Assembly (NCBI GenBank): GCA_052140165.1
Contig: JBKQUM010000107.1
Coordinates: forward strand, 1-55,329
DNA length: 55,329 nt
Direction: 5' to 3'
Source: Bog-473 sp052140165
Lineage (GTDB): Bacteria > Actinomycetota > Acidimicrobiia > Acidimicrobiales > RAAP-2
In this document: positions 47,705-55,329 of the stretch, piece by piece
Numbering within the stretch: position 1 is the stretch's first letter
Layout: each line of letters starts with the position of its first letter
Notes under the pieces: generated by a model
What the model saw: only the letters and a program-made list of their open reading frames with translations
Databases searched by the model: none
What the model was told of the DNA's origin: nothing
Position numbers and translations under genes: made by a program

Positions 47705-48355
47705 TCAGCCGGCCGCGTCGCTCCCGGGTGCGGCGGACTCCGAGGGCCCCTCGATATCGCGCTTCTCCCTGCGGCGGTGGCGCACCACGAGCACCACGAG
47801 GACGACGGCGATGAGGGCGAGCAGGATGTCGGACGCGATCCCGGTCGCCTTCTCGACCCGCTCCCCCACGAAGTAGCCGAGGAGGACGTAGAGGAATCCC
47901 CAGCAGATGCCGCCCAGCGCATTGGCGGGCAGGAAGATGCGGTAGCGCATCTTCGACATGCCGGCCAGCCCCGGGACGACGGCGCGCAGGAAGGCGGAGA
48001 AGCGGCCCACGAACACGGCGACTGCGCCGCGGCGGCTCAGCTGGTCCAGCGCGGTGTCGATGCCCTTCTGGCGCTTGCGCAGGGGACCGAGCCGCAGGAG
48101 CTGGCGGCCCCAGCGATCACCGATGGCGTAGCCCGCCGAGTCGCCGACGATGGCGCACACCACCACGACGGCGAGGATGCCGCCGAGGCTCACGCCGCCC
48201 TTGGAGGCCAGCACGCCGCCCAGGACCGCCGCCGTCTCGCCCGGGAACACGAAGCCGAGCATCACCGAGTCCTCGGCGAAGACGAGCACGCCGACCAGCA
48301 GGTAGGCCTGCCATCCGTGCAGGGAGAGCAGTGGCTCGAGCAGACGGCTGATCAC
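47705..48355 (-). CDS. DedA-family membrane protein
   Basis: A 216-residue DedA/SNARE-associated family protein. Typical parts are EDSVMLGFVFPGETAAVLGG and FVGRFSAFLRAVVPGLAGMS, which holds the conserved Phe-x3-Arg and Arg residues, followed by terminal helices and a basic, polar tail. Relatives recycle undecaprenyl phosphate or scramble lipids. Start ATG 48355; the hydrolase stop lies 58 bases upstream. Confidence 0.88.
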   Translation of the reverse strand: MISRLLEPLLSLHGWQAYLLVGVLVFAEDSVMLGFVFPGETAAVLGGVLASKGGVSLGGILAVVVVCAIVGDSAGYAIGDRWGRQLLRLGPLRKRQKGIDTALDQLSRRGAVAVFVGRFSAFLRAVVPGLAGMSKMRYRIFLPANALGGICWGFLYVLLGYFVGERVEKATGIASDILLALIAVVLVVLVVRHRRREKRDIEGPSESAAPGSDAAG

Positions 48356-48413
48356 GGGGCGTCCTCGACCGGGTCCGGGCAGGCTGCGCCGGGGGCCGCC
48401 CTCACGGCGATGC

Positions 48414-49538
48414 TCAGTTGACGGCGCGCAGGGTGAACTCGCGTGGGTTGAGCTGGCGCCGGCGGCTCTCCAACCCGGCGACGAACTCGCGGCCCGGGGC
48501 GAGGTGGGTCAGGATGTCGGTCTGGCCCTGGGGGCGGGCCAGCATCCAGCTGTGGCCCCCGGGCACCCACAGCACGGGCGCGCGGGCGACGGAGGCGAAC
48601 TCCAGCGCGGTGTGGCCGGGCGTGATGCGGTCGAAGCAGCCCCATTCGTTGAGGATGGGGATCTGCTGGGCCACCAGGTGGCGCACCTCGCTCCGCTGGT
48701 CGACCGACATGAGCATGCTGCCCACGGGCATGGTCTGGCTCATGGTGCGGATGTTCTGGCGCATGTCGGGCAGCACGGCGCGCACCGTCGAGTACATGCG
48801 GCCGATGAAGAGGTCGGGCAGGTCGAGGAACACCGCGGTGATCATGTCCACCATCGGCGCGACGTCGGGGACGATCGGCGACAGCAGGGTCGGGATGAGA
48901 CCGTGGCGCTCCTTCCACGCCGGGGTGCTCACGCCGTCGCGGTAGATCACCCCGAGGGTGCGACGCGGATGGTCGTGGGCGAACTGCACCGCCACGGCAC
49001 CCCCCATGGAGTGGCCGAGCAGGACCGCCGGCCCGGCGTCGACCTTGTGCATGATCGCCATGATCTGGTTGGCGAGGCTCTCCATGGAGACGTCCTGCCA
49101 CTCCAGCGGGTCGCTGCCGCCGAAGCCGGGCAGGCTCGGGTTGATGACCCGCCAGCCCAGCTGCTCGGCCAGCCGGGCGCTCTCGCGCCAGTACATGCCG
49201 CCCCCGGCGAAATAGCCGTGAATGTTGACGGCCCAGATGGGCGGGGACCCCGGGCCGTCGGGGCCGTAGGCGTCGACGTTGTCCGACACGGCGAAGCGGA
49301 GGCGCCGTCCCTCCACCATCATGGAGCTGGGGACCATCCGGATGGTCGGGGTCTTGCGGATCTTCCGGGCGAACTGGTCGCGCACCACCCCGAGCCCGTG
49401 GGGGGCGTGGCCGGCGTCGACGAGCTGAACGGGTGAGGGGCCGTCGGACGGCGCCACGATGGCGCCCGCGATCTGCAGGGCGTCTTCGGGTTGCGGCGCC
49501 TCCTTCGACTCCTTCGACCTGAAAAACCGAACCGCCAT
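48414..49538 (-). CDS. Alpha/beta hydrolase
   Basis: A 374-residue alpha/beta hydrolase with about 80 extra N-terminal residues before the core. The nucleophile elbow is GHSMGG (about 173-178), an oxyanion region is VNIHGYFAGGGMYW, and the catalytic histidine is probably in WVPGGHSWML. The acid residue may be in WGCFDRITP. No signal peptide. ATG 49538 is preceded by GGAGTG and is preferred over the frame's first start at 49562. Substrate not identifiable. Confidence 0.85.
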   Translation of the reverse strand: MAVRFFRSKESKEAPQPEDALQIAGAIVAPSDGPSPVQLVDAGHAPHGLGVVRDQFARKIRKTPTIRMVPSSMMVEGRRLRFAVSDNVDAYGPDGPGSPPIWAVNIHGYFAGGGMYWRESARLAEQLGWRVINPSLPGFGGSDPLEWQDVSMESLANQIMAIMHKVDAGPAVLLGHSMGGAVAVQFAHDHPRRTLGVIYRDGVSTPAWKERHGLIPTLLSPIVPDVAPMVDMITAVFLDLPDLFIGRMYSTVRAVLPDMRQNIRTMSQTMPVGSMLMSVDQRSEVRHLVAQQIPILNEWGCFDRITPGHTALEFASVARAPVLWVPGGHSWMLARPQGQTDILTHLAPGREFVAGLESRRRQLNPREFTLRAVN

Positions 49539-49699
49539 CCGACACTCCAGTCCGGCGCCCACGTGGCGCTCAGCTCACCTACCCCGGAAACCACCAGGGG
49601 CCTCGTACCCACGGTATCCGACCCCGGCGGCAGCCCTGGCCGCACCCGCAGTCCGGCGACGCACGTGCACCGGGTCGTCGGGGCTGCGACGATGGGTGG

Positions 49700-51367
49700 A
49701 TGCGCGCTGACATCGTGATCCGGGGAGGCACCGTGGTGGACGGGACGGGGACGGTGGGCGAGCCCGCGGACGTCGCCGTCACCGGCGGCCGGATCACCGG
49801 CGTCGGGACGGGGCTCGAGGGGCGACGAGTGCTCGACGCGGAGGGCCAGGTCGTCGCCCCGGGCTTCATCGACATCCACACCCACTACGACGCCCAGGTG
49901 TTCTGGGACCCCGACCTGACGCCGTCCTCCTCGCACGGCGTGACGACCGTCGTCGCGGGCAACTGCGGGTTCTCCATCGCCCCCATCCGCCCCGACGGCG
50001 TGGCCCTGCTGGCGCGCACGCTCCAGCACGTCGAGGACATGAGCTTCGACACCCTCGCCGCCGGCGTGCCCTGGGGCGAGTTCGAGACGTTCCCGCAGTA
50101 CCTGGACGCGGTGGCCGCACGCGGGACCGCGCTCAATTACGCGTGCTACGTCGGCCATACGGCCGTGCGGCTCTACGTCATGGGTGAGGACGCGTACGAG
50201 CGCGCCGCGACCGACGACGAGATCGCCCTCATGCAGGCGGTGGTGGCCGATGCCATGGCGGGCGGCGCCGCCGGCTTCGCGTCGAGCGCCTCGCCGACCC
50301 ACAACGGCGACAGCGGCCGCCCGGTGCCGTCGCGGGTGGCCGACCTGGCCGAGCTGCGCGCCCTGCTCGAGCCGGTGAAGCAGAGCGGCCGTGGGGTGGT
50401 GGCGCTGCTCCCCGGCGGGGTGTTCTCGAACCAGGAGGTGTTCCGGCTCCAGCGCGAGGTGGGGCGCCCGTTCACCTGGACGGCCCTGCTCACGGTGAAG
50501 GGCTACCCGTACCACGAGAAGGTGATCGCCGAGCACGACGCCGCCTGGGCCGAGGGCGTGCAGGTCTGGCCCCAGGTGTCGTGCCGGCCACTGGTGTTCC
50601 AGATGAACCTCTCCGAGCCCTTCACGCTGAACATGCGCCCCACCTTCGCCGCGCTCATGGGCAAGTCGAAGGCCGAGCGCGTGGCCGCCTACCGCGACCC
50701 GGCCTGGCGCGCGTCGGCCTGGGAGGACGTCAGCGGGAAGGCCGGCGGCTTCCCGCTCAACTGGGCGTCCATCTCGGTGGCCGAGTCGCGCTCGCACCCC
50801 GAGCTGGCCGACCACCCGGTGGCGGTCCTCGCCGAGGAGCGGGGCTGTACCCCGCTCGACGTCATGCTCGACGTCTCGCTCGACGACGACCTCGAGTCAC
50901 GCTTCTGGTCGGTGCTGGCCAACGACGATCCCGACGCCATCGCGTGGCTGCTGCCGCGGGACAACGTGCTGCTCGGCCTGGCCGACTCGGGCGCCCACGT
51001 GTCGCAGCTCTGCGACGCCTGCTTCTCGACCGATCTGCTGGGGAACTGGGTGCGCGACCGGGGCGTGATGCCCCTGGAGCGGGCGATCCACAAGCTGACC
51101 GGCGAGCCCGCCGGCGTCTACGGCCTCGCCGATCGGGGGACGGTCGAGGTGGGCAAGGCGGCCGATCTGTGCGTCTTCGACCCCGCGACGGTCGCGCCGG
51201 GCCCGCTGCGCCGGGTGCGCGACTTCCCGGCCGACGGCGAGCGCCTCACCGCCGACGCGCCGGTCGGCATGACGCACACGCTGGTGAACGGGGTACCCAT
51301 CCGGGTCGACGGCGCGCGCGCCGAGGAGGGCTTTGCCGCCCGCCCGGGGGTCGTGCTGCGCGGCTGA
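49700..51367 (+). CDS. Amidohydrolase, N-acyl-D-amino-acid deacylase family
   Basis: A 555-residue metal-dependent amidohydrolase. It opens DIVIRGGTVVDGTGT and has the metal motif FIDIHTHYDAQVFWDP (His near residues 60 and 62), a cysteine in VVAGNCGFSIAP and the catalytic/metal Asp in LLGLADSGAHVSQ (about 430). These fit the D-aminoacylase branch, which removes acyl groups from D-amino acids or cleaves hydantoin-like rings. The ATG is at 49700. It seems to be transcribed alone, divergent from the hydrolase. Confidence 0.86.
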   Translation: MRADIVIRGGTVVDGTGTVGEPADVAVTGGRITGVGTGLEGRRVLDAEGQVVAPGFIDIHTHYDAQVFWDPDLTPSSSHGVTTVVAGNCGFSIAPIRPDGVALLARTLQHVEDMSFDTLAAGVPWGEFETFPQYLDAVAARGTALNYACYVGHTAVRLYVMGEDAYERAATDDEIALMQAVVADAMAGGAAGFASSASPTHNGDSGRPVPSRVADLAELRALLEPVKQSGRGVVALLPGGVFSNQEVFRLQREVGRPFTWTALLTVKGYPYHEKVIAEHDAAWAEGVQVWPQVSCRPLVFQMNLSEPFTLNMRPTFAALMGKSKAERVAAYRDPAWRASAWEDVSGKAGGFPLNWASISVAESRSHPELADHPVAVLAEERGCTPLDVMLDVSLDDDLESRFWSVLANDDPDAIAWLLPRDNVLLGLADSGAHVSQLCDACFSTDLLGNWVRDRGVMPLERAIHKLTGEPAGVYGLADRGTVEVGKAADLCVFDPATVAPGPLRRVRDFPADGERLTADAPVGMTHTLVNGVPIRVDGARAEEGFAARPGVVLRG

Positions 51368-51397
51368 GCCCCGCGGGGGCGGCGGCCGTGGCGGGCG

Positions 51398-52204
51398 CTA
51401 CGTGACGTCGCGGCGGAACGTCGTGTAGTAGCCGATGGTCAGGGGCACCAGGCCCCACAACAGCATCACGAGACCGCCCTGCCACCAGGTGAGGAGGCGC
51501 ACGCCCTCGCGCATGCCGCCCCCACCGCCACCGAAGCCCCGCGCGATGTCGCCGGCCAGCGCGGCGCCCGCCGCGGTGGGCAGCCAGTTGAGGTTGTAGT
51601 GGAGGATGGCCTTGACCAGTGCCACCAGGAGCGACTCGAGAATGAGCGTCCCCCCGATGGTCAGCAGGATGGCCGCCACCTGGTTCTTGACGAGCGTGCC
51701 GAAGCCGAGGCCGAACAGCCCGAGCAGGATGGCGGAGGCGAGGAGGCCGGGCACGACGGCCCCGACCTGGTCGGTGACCCCCGAGGTGACGCCGCCCAGG
51801 GCGGCGTTCCAGGGCAGTGCCACGACAGCGACGGCGACCAGCGTGAGCAGGACGAGGAAGACGGACCACAGGGCGGTGACGGCCACCTTGGCTGCCAGCA
51901 CCCGCGTGCGCACCGGCGTGAGCACCAGCGTCGTCGTGATGGTCTTGTGCCGGTACTCGCCGGTCACGCACAGCACGCCCATGATCGGCGCCAGGACCTC
52001 AATGCCGAAGTACCCCGCGCCCAGGAGCTCACGCCGCTGGCGCAGCGTCTGCACGAAGTAGAAGGTGTGACCCGGGAAGCCGCCCGCGCCGGCGAGCACG
52101 CCGAGGATCACGAGGACGGCGAGAGGGAAGGCGAGGCCGAAGGTGACCCACACGCCGGGCATCGTCCGCATCTTGATCAGCTCGGCCCGGATGGAGTTGA
52201 TCAT
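51398..52204 (-). CDS. ABC-2 type transporter permease
   Basis: A 268-residue permease with six or so membrane helices. MINSIRAELIKMRTMPGVW is the usual opening of ABC-2 permeases; GEYRHKTITTTLVLTPVR is their conserved cytoplasmic segment. A Gly-rich loop (FGGGGGGM) precedes the last helix. The ATG overlaps the ATPase stop (ATGA), making a two-gene exporter. Substrate unknown. Confidence 0.88.
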   Translation of the reverse strand: MINSIRAELIKMRTMPGVWVTFGLAFPLAVLVILGVLAGAGGFPGHTFYFVQTLRQRRELLGAGYFGIEVLAPIMGVLCVTGEYRHKTITTTLVLTPVRTRVLAAKVAVTALWSVFLVLLTLVAVAVVALPWNAALGGVTSGVTDQVGAVVPGLLASAILLGLFGLGFGTLVKNQVAAILLTIGGTLILESLLVALVKAILHYNLNWLPTAAGAALAGDIARGFGGGGGGMREGVRLLTWWQGGLVMLLWGLVPLTIGYYTTFRRDVT

Positions 52205-53142
52205 TCGTGCGCCGCCACGTCGCCGAAGCCGAGTCCGGCGGTGAGGGAGAGGAAGACCGACTCGAGGTCGGCGCCCTCCTGGGTCAGCTCGTAGAGCACG
52301 ATCTGGTTCGTCGCCAGCAGTGGCCCGACCTGTTCGGGCGTGACGCCGTCCATCGCCACCTCGTCGTGGCTGAGGCGGCGGAACGCGACGTGGGCCCCGG
52401 TGAGCACGCCGCAGAGCCGGTCCGCCTCGGGCGTGCGGGCCCGCATCACCACGCCGGTCAGGTTGGAGGTGATCTGCTCGAGCGTGCCCTGCGCCTTGAG
52501 CTGGCCGAAGGACACGATGACGGCGTCGTCGATGGTCTGGGCCATCTCGGACAGCAGGTGGGAGGACACCAGCACGGTGCGGCCCTCGCCGGCGAGGTAG
52601 CGCATGAAGTCGCGCAGCCACGCGATGCCCTGGGGGTCGAGGCCGTTGGAGGGCTCGTCGAGGATGAGGACGTCGGGGTCGCCGATGAGCGCGGTGGCCA
52701 GCTCGAGCCGCTGGCGCATGCCCATGGAGAAGCCGCCCACCTTGCGCTTGGCGTCACCCGTGAGGCCGACCAGCTCGAGCACCTCGTCGGCCCGCGCGTC
52801 GTCGTGGCCGCCGGCCCGGGCCGCCATGACCAGGTGCGTCCGGGCGCGCCGCGCCGGGTGGAAGCTGGTCGCCTCGAGCACGGCGCCCACCGTGTCCGAC
52901 GGGTTGTCGAGGTCCCAGTAGTTGCGGCCCCCGATGGTGGCCGTCCCGGCGGAGGGGTGGACGAGCCCGAGCAGCATGCGCAGGGTCGTCGTCTTGCCCG
53001 ATCCGTTGGGGCCGAGGAACCCGGTGACCCGCCCCGGTTCGACCGTGAACGAGAGGTCGTCGACGGCGAGGACGGGTCCGAAGTGCTTGGACAGGCCGCT
53101 GAACTCGAGGGGCCGGCCGCGGGTGGGGGCGCCGGCGGTCAT
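52201..53142 (-). CDS. ABC transporter ATP-binding protein (BcrA-like)
   Basis: A 313-residue ATPase. Walker A is GPNGSGKT (about 44-51), the signature is GFSMGMRQRLE, Walker B is VLILDEPSNGLDP and the switch His is in VSSHLLSEM. It belongs to the exporter group that includes bacitracin-type systems. Its stop overlaps the permease ATG. The TetR gene upstream on the same strand ends 42 bases before its start, and may regulate it. Confidence 0.9.
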   Translation of the reverse strand: MTAGAPTRGRPLEFSGLSKHFGPVLAVDDLSFTVEPGRVTGFLGPNGSGKTTTLRMLLGLVHPSAGTATIGGRNYWDLDNPSDTVGAVLEATSFHPARRARTHLVMAARAGGHDDARADEVLELVGLTGDAKRKVGGFSMGMRQRLELATALIGDPDVLILDEPSNGLDPQGIAWLRDFMRYLAGEGRTVLVSSHLLSEMAQTIDDAVIVSFGQLKAQGTLEQITSNLTGVVMRARTPEADRLCGVLTGAHVAFRRLSHDEVAMDGVTPEQVGPLLATNQIVLYELTQEGADLESVFLSLTAGLGFGDVAAHE

Positions 53143-53184
53143 CGGGGCGACGTTAGCCCGGGCGCCCCGGTGCGTCCGGTCGGT

Positions 53185-53793
53185 TCAGGCCGGGGCGCGG
53201 CGCTCGACGAGCTCGTCGGGGAGGAGCAACCGGACCGATACCGCCAGCTCGTCGTAGACCCTGGTCATCGTGGACCACCCGTTGATCCATCCGACCAGCG
53301 CCGAGTACCAGACATGGCCGATCATCCGGGCCCGGTCCGACATGTCGGGGATGTCGGGCTCGCCCATCGCCCGCGAGATGATCCCCTCCATCAGCAGCGT
53401 GATCTGCTGCTGGCAGCCGACGGCGCCCGGGTCGGGCGAGGACAGGGAGGTGAACACCGCGGCGACCAGCTTGGGCTGGCGGCCCATGGCGCGCAGCGCA
53501 CGGTCGAGGACCTCGAGGACGCGGTCGGCGGGGTGCGCCCCCCGGGGCGGGTGTTGCCCGATCCGCGCGTCGAGCATCTCGACCCAGTGCACGAGCGTTG
53601 CCGCCAGGAGGTGGTCCTTGCTGGTGAAGTAGCGGTACACCGTGCCCATGGCGACGTCGGCGCGGGCGGCCACGTCCCGCATCTGCACCGCCTCGTACCC
53701 GCCTTCGAGCCCGAGGGCCATGGCGGCGTCGATCACGCGCTGACGCCGGGCCTGCTGCGCGCGGGTGAGCGGGCGGGCCACCGTCTGCTGCAT
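53185..53793 (-). CDS. TetR-family regulator, KstR-like
   Basis: A 202-residue TetR regulator. The DNA-binding region GYEAVQMRDVAARADVAMG and the adjoining TVYRYFTSKDHLLAA closely recall KstR, the repressor of actinobacterial sterol degradation. The C-terminal pattern around AMGRQPKLVAAVF and WYSALVGWINGW is also similar. It is followed by the ABC exporter. No sterol genes are in view, so the target remains open. Confidence 0.8.
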   Translation of the reverse strand: MQQTVARPLTRAQQARRQRVIDAAMALGLEGGYEAVQMRDVAARADVAMGTVYRYFTSKDHLLAATLVHWVEMLDARIGQHPPRGAHPADRVLEVLDRALRAMGRQPKLVAAVFTSLSSPDPGAVGCQQQITLLMEGIISRAMGEPDIPDMSDRARMIGHVWYSALVGWINGWSTMTRVYDELAVSVRLLLPDELVERRAPA

Positions 53794-53856
53794 CCCGACA
53801 GCGTATCCGCACCGCCACCTGGGTCTTCGGGAACGGGGCCACTACGCTGGCGTGGC

Positions 53857-54660
53857 ATGCCAGGACGGGGTCCCGGGCCGGAGGCGGCCATCGTCGCCCT
53901 GGGTGTGTACGCCGAGCAGGTGGCCACGACCGACGGGCGGGTGCCCGGCGAACGCGGGCGCCGGACCCGCCAACGGCTCCTGAATGCCACGGTGGAGCTC
54001 CTCACGACCACCTCGTGGCGGTCGGTGAAGGTCACCGACATCGCACGGCAGGCGAGCACGTCGCCGGCGACCTTCTACCAGTACTTCGGCAACGTGGAGC
54101 AGGCCATCCGGGTGTTGGCCGAGGGGATGGTCGACCAAGCCGCCCAGTTGGCCGACCTGGTCGGGGGTGACTGGTCCGAGCGGGCGAGCTGGGACACCGC
54201 GCTGGCGGTCACCGAGGGGTTCCTCGACTACTGGGAGGACAACCGCGCCGTCTTCCGCGTGGTCGACCTGGCGACCGAAGAAGGTGACGCACAGCTCCGC
54301 GGCATCCGGGTGCGGGCGCTCAACGCCGTGACCGTGGCCCTGGCCCAGGTCATCGCCAGCGCGTCGCCGTCGCCCGAGGGGGGCCCGGGGGCGGCCACGT
54401 CCTCGCCCGCGGGCGCCGACCCGATGGCCGTGGCCGGGACGCTGGTGGCCATGTTCGCCAGCGTGTCGGCGCACCGCTACGGCTTCGAGTTCTGGGGCAT
54501 CAGGACCCGCAATCTCATCGACACCCAGGCCCGCATGCTGCACTGGGCGGTCACGGGTCGGCCGGCGCCCCCGGCCGCGATCCCGCCGCGTGAGACGACG
54601 AGGCCGCGGGCCGGGCCGGTGCTGGGCGGCGCCGCGGCGCGGCGGCGCGGCGCTACTTGA
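53857..54660 (+). CDS. TetR-family transcriptional regulator
   Basis: A 267-residue TetR protein. The HTH is at about residues 33-80 (RTRQRLLNATVELLTTTSW, IARQASTSPATFYQYFGNV). The ligand domain is followed by a disordered Pro/Arg-rich tail of about 35 residues. ATG 53857 is chosen because the domain begins shortly after; the frame extends upstream through the neighbouring antisense region. It diverges from the KstR-like gene across a 63-base spacer and overlaps the facing cyclase gene by eight bases. Confidence 0.83.
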   Translation: MPGRGPGPEAAIVALGVYAEQVATTDGRVPGERGRRTRQRLLNATVELLTTTSWRSVKVTDIARQASTSPATFYQYFGNVEQAIRVLAEGMVDQAAQLADLVGGDWSERASWDTALAVTEGFLDYWEDNRAVFRVVDLATEEGDAQLRGIRVRALNAVTVALAQVIASASPSPEGGPGAATSSPAGADPMAVAGTLVAMFASVSAHRYGFEFWGIRTRNLIDTQARMLHWAVTGRPAPPAAIPPRETTRPRAGPVLGGAAARRRGAT

Positions 54661-55329
54661 GCGCGAGCGGGTTGAGGGGCGAGCCGAGCCCCTCGGTCAG
54701 CGGCAGCGGCGTGGCGTCGAGCAGGAACGTGTAGCGGCCGTCCGCTGCGCAGTCCTCGGCCAGCGCGTCGAGCACCCAGTTCTGCCCCTGGGTCATGCCC
54801 ATCTCCACCAGGTGCAGCAGGTGGACGGGGAGGTAGGCGTCCTCGCGCTGGCAGGGGATGACCTCGAAGGGGAGCGTGTCGGTGGCGACGGCGGCCACGT
54901 CGCGGGCCCGGAACCACTCGGCCGTCGCGATGGTGAGCCCGGGGGACGGGAAGGTGTACGCCGACAGGTCGCGCCGGTCCGGGGCGAGATGCACCATCTG
55001 ACCGGTGCGCACGAGCAGGATGTCGCCCGGCTCGACGGTGGCGCCGGCGAGCGCGCAGGCCGCGTCGAGGTCGGCGGGCATGATGGGATACCCCGGCTCG
55101 AGCACCTCGCGTCCGAGGGCGCGGGCCACGTCGAGCAGGATGCCGCGGCTGACCACCGTGGTGAGCCGGTGGATGCCGCACCGGGTGGCGCCGTCGGTCG
55201 TGACGCTGCCCGCCGGGTAGCCGTTGTAGATGACGCCGCCGTAGCTGCTGTGGGCCAGGGCGTCCCAGTGGGTGGCGCACTGGGTGGCCAGGGTGAGGAC
55301 GTCCTCGCTGAAGCAGACCCAGTCGGGTT
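54653..55329 (-). CDS. Cyclase-family hydrolase (kynurenine-formamidase-like), 5' end missing
   Basis: At least 225 codons are visible; the gene begins beyond the window. The peptide includes the metal-binding pattern ATHWDALAHSSYGGVIYNGY near the edge, then VVSRGILLDVARALG, and later EPGDILLVRTGQM and LPFEVIPCQREDAYLPVH. These fit the cyclase family (formerly polyketide cyclase, including kynurenine formamidase-like amidases), which use a divalent metal to hydrolyse amide or ester bonds. The ORF start at 55156 is internal; homology continues upstream to the edge. Confidence 0.82.
   Translation of the reverse strand, partial: PDWVCFSEDVLTLATQCATHWDALAHSSYGGVIYNGYPAGSVTTDGATRCGIHRLTTVVSRGILLDVARALGREVLEPGYPIMPADLDAACALAGATVEPGDILLVRTGQMVHLAPDRRDLSAYTFPSPGLTIATAEWFRARDVAAVATDTLPFEVIPCQREDAYLPVHLLHLVEMGMTQGQNWVLDALAEDCAADGRYTFLLDATPLPLTEGLGSPLNPLALK

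Noticed and set aside
52207..53856. Open frame preceding the second TetR gene on the plus strand
   Set aside because: It runs antisense to the ABC ATPase and the KstR-like gene with shadow composition; TetR homology starts after ATG 53857.
1..55329. tRNA, rRNA, CRISPR arrays, insertion sequences or phage attachment sites
   Set aside because: The intergenic spaces were read on both strands, and none showed the needed conserved arms, repeats or recombinase genes.

Overview
The window is about 55 kb of very GC-rich, densely packed bacterial DNA with frequent ATGA/GTGA gene overlaps and many GTG starts. The respiratory genes point to Actinomycetota: a di-heme QcrC, a Rieske protein with an N-terminal membrane domain, a PDWY-type QcrB, and a separate small CtaF subunit of cytochrome oxidase. 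The mix of SCO6745-family, DUF5996, DUF2252 and KstR-like genes fits a free-living, probably aerobic lineage such as Acidimicrobiia. That placement is inference. No rRNA, tRNA, CRISPR array, integrase or transposase was seen.

Region 1 (1-5559) is the end of a complex I operon, nuoJ(partial)-K-L-M-N, facing a DUF2252 gene. Region 2 (6938-11089) has a 403-base spacer, then a three-gene unit: a secreted, C-terminally anchored phosphoesterase, a single-helix protein and a small secreted protein. Region 3 (11234-15561) holds an MprF-like lysyltransferase fused to a degenerate metallophosphoesterase, a coupled zinc-ribbon microprotein and a PPOX-fold protein, with a HAD phosphatase diverging from them. 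Region 4 (15552-20724) is a tightly overlapping unit, ybjQ-hemE-hemH-hemG-lnt, covering late heme synthesis and lipoprotein acylation, divergent from a HelD-like ATPase (20837-23203). Region 5 (23291-28308) is ctaE-qcrC-qcrA-qcrB plus a SCO6745-family gene that appears to start with CTG.

Region 6 (28305-38517) is an accessory block: two SDRs, DUF5996, a class III nucleotide cyclase with a YHS-like tail, a membrane diguanylate cyclase, an ABC exporter with its TetR regulator, an ArsR-SRPBCC fusion with a readable promoter and operator, a VOC-domain fragment and an MFS exporter. It separates ctaE-qcrCAB from ctaC-ctaD-ctaF (38548-41721), which often lie together in actinobacteria. Region 7 (41807-51367) has a metallo-beta-lactamase/alkyl-sulfatase-like enzyme, TatA, a CopD-like protein, an enoyl-CoA hydratase, two membrane proteins of unknown role, a GH1 glycosidase, DedA, an alpha/beta hydrolase and a D-aminoacylase-type amidohydrolase. 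Region 8 (51398-55329) has a second ABC exporter, a KstR-like TetR, another TetR regulator and a cyclase-family hydrolase cut by the window edge.

The main functional theme is aerobic respiration. Complex I, the cytochrome bcc-aa3 supercomplex and the late heme enzymes that supply it lie within about 42 kb. Between them are small regulatory and cell-envelope modules that look like separate insertions.
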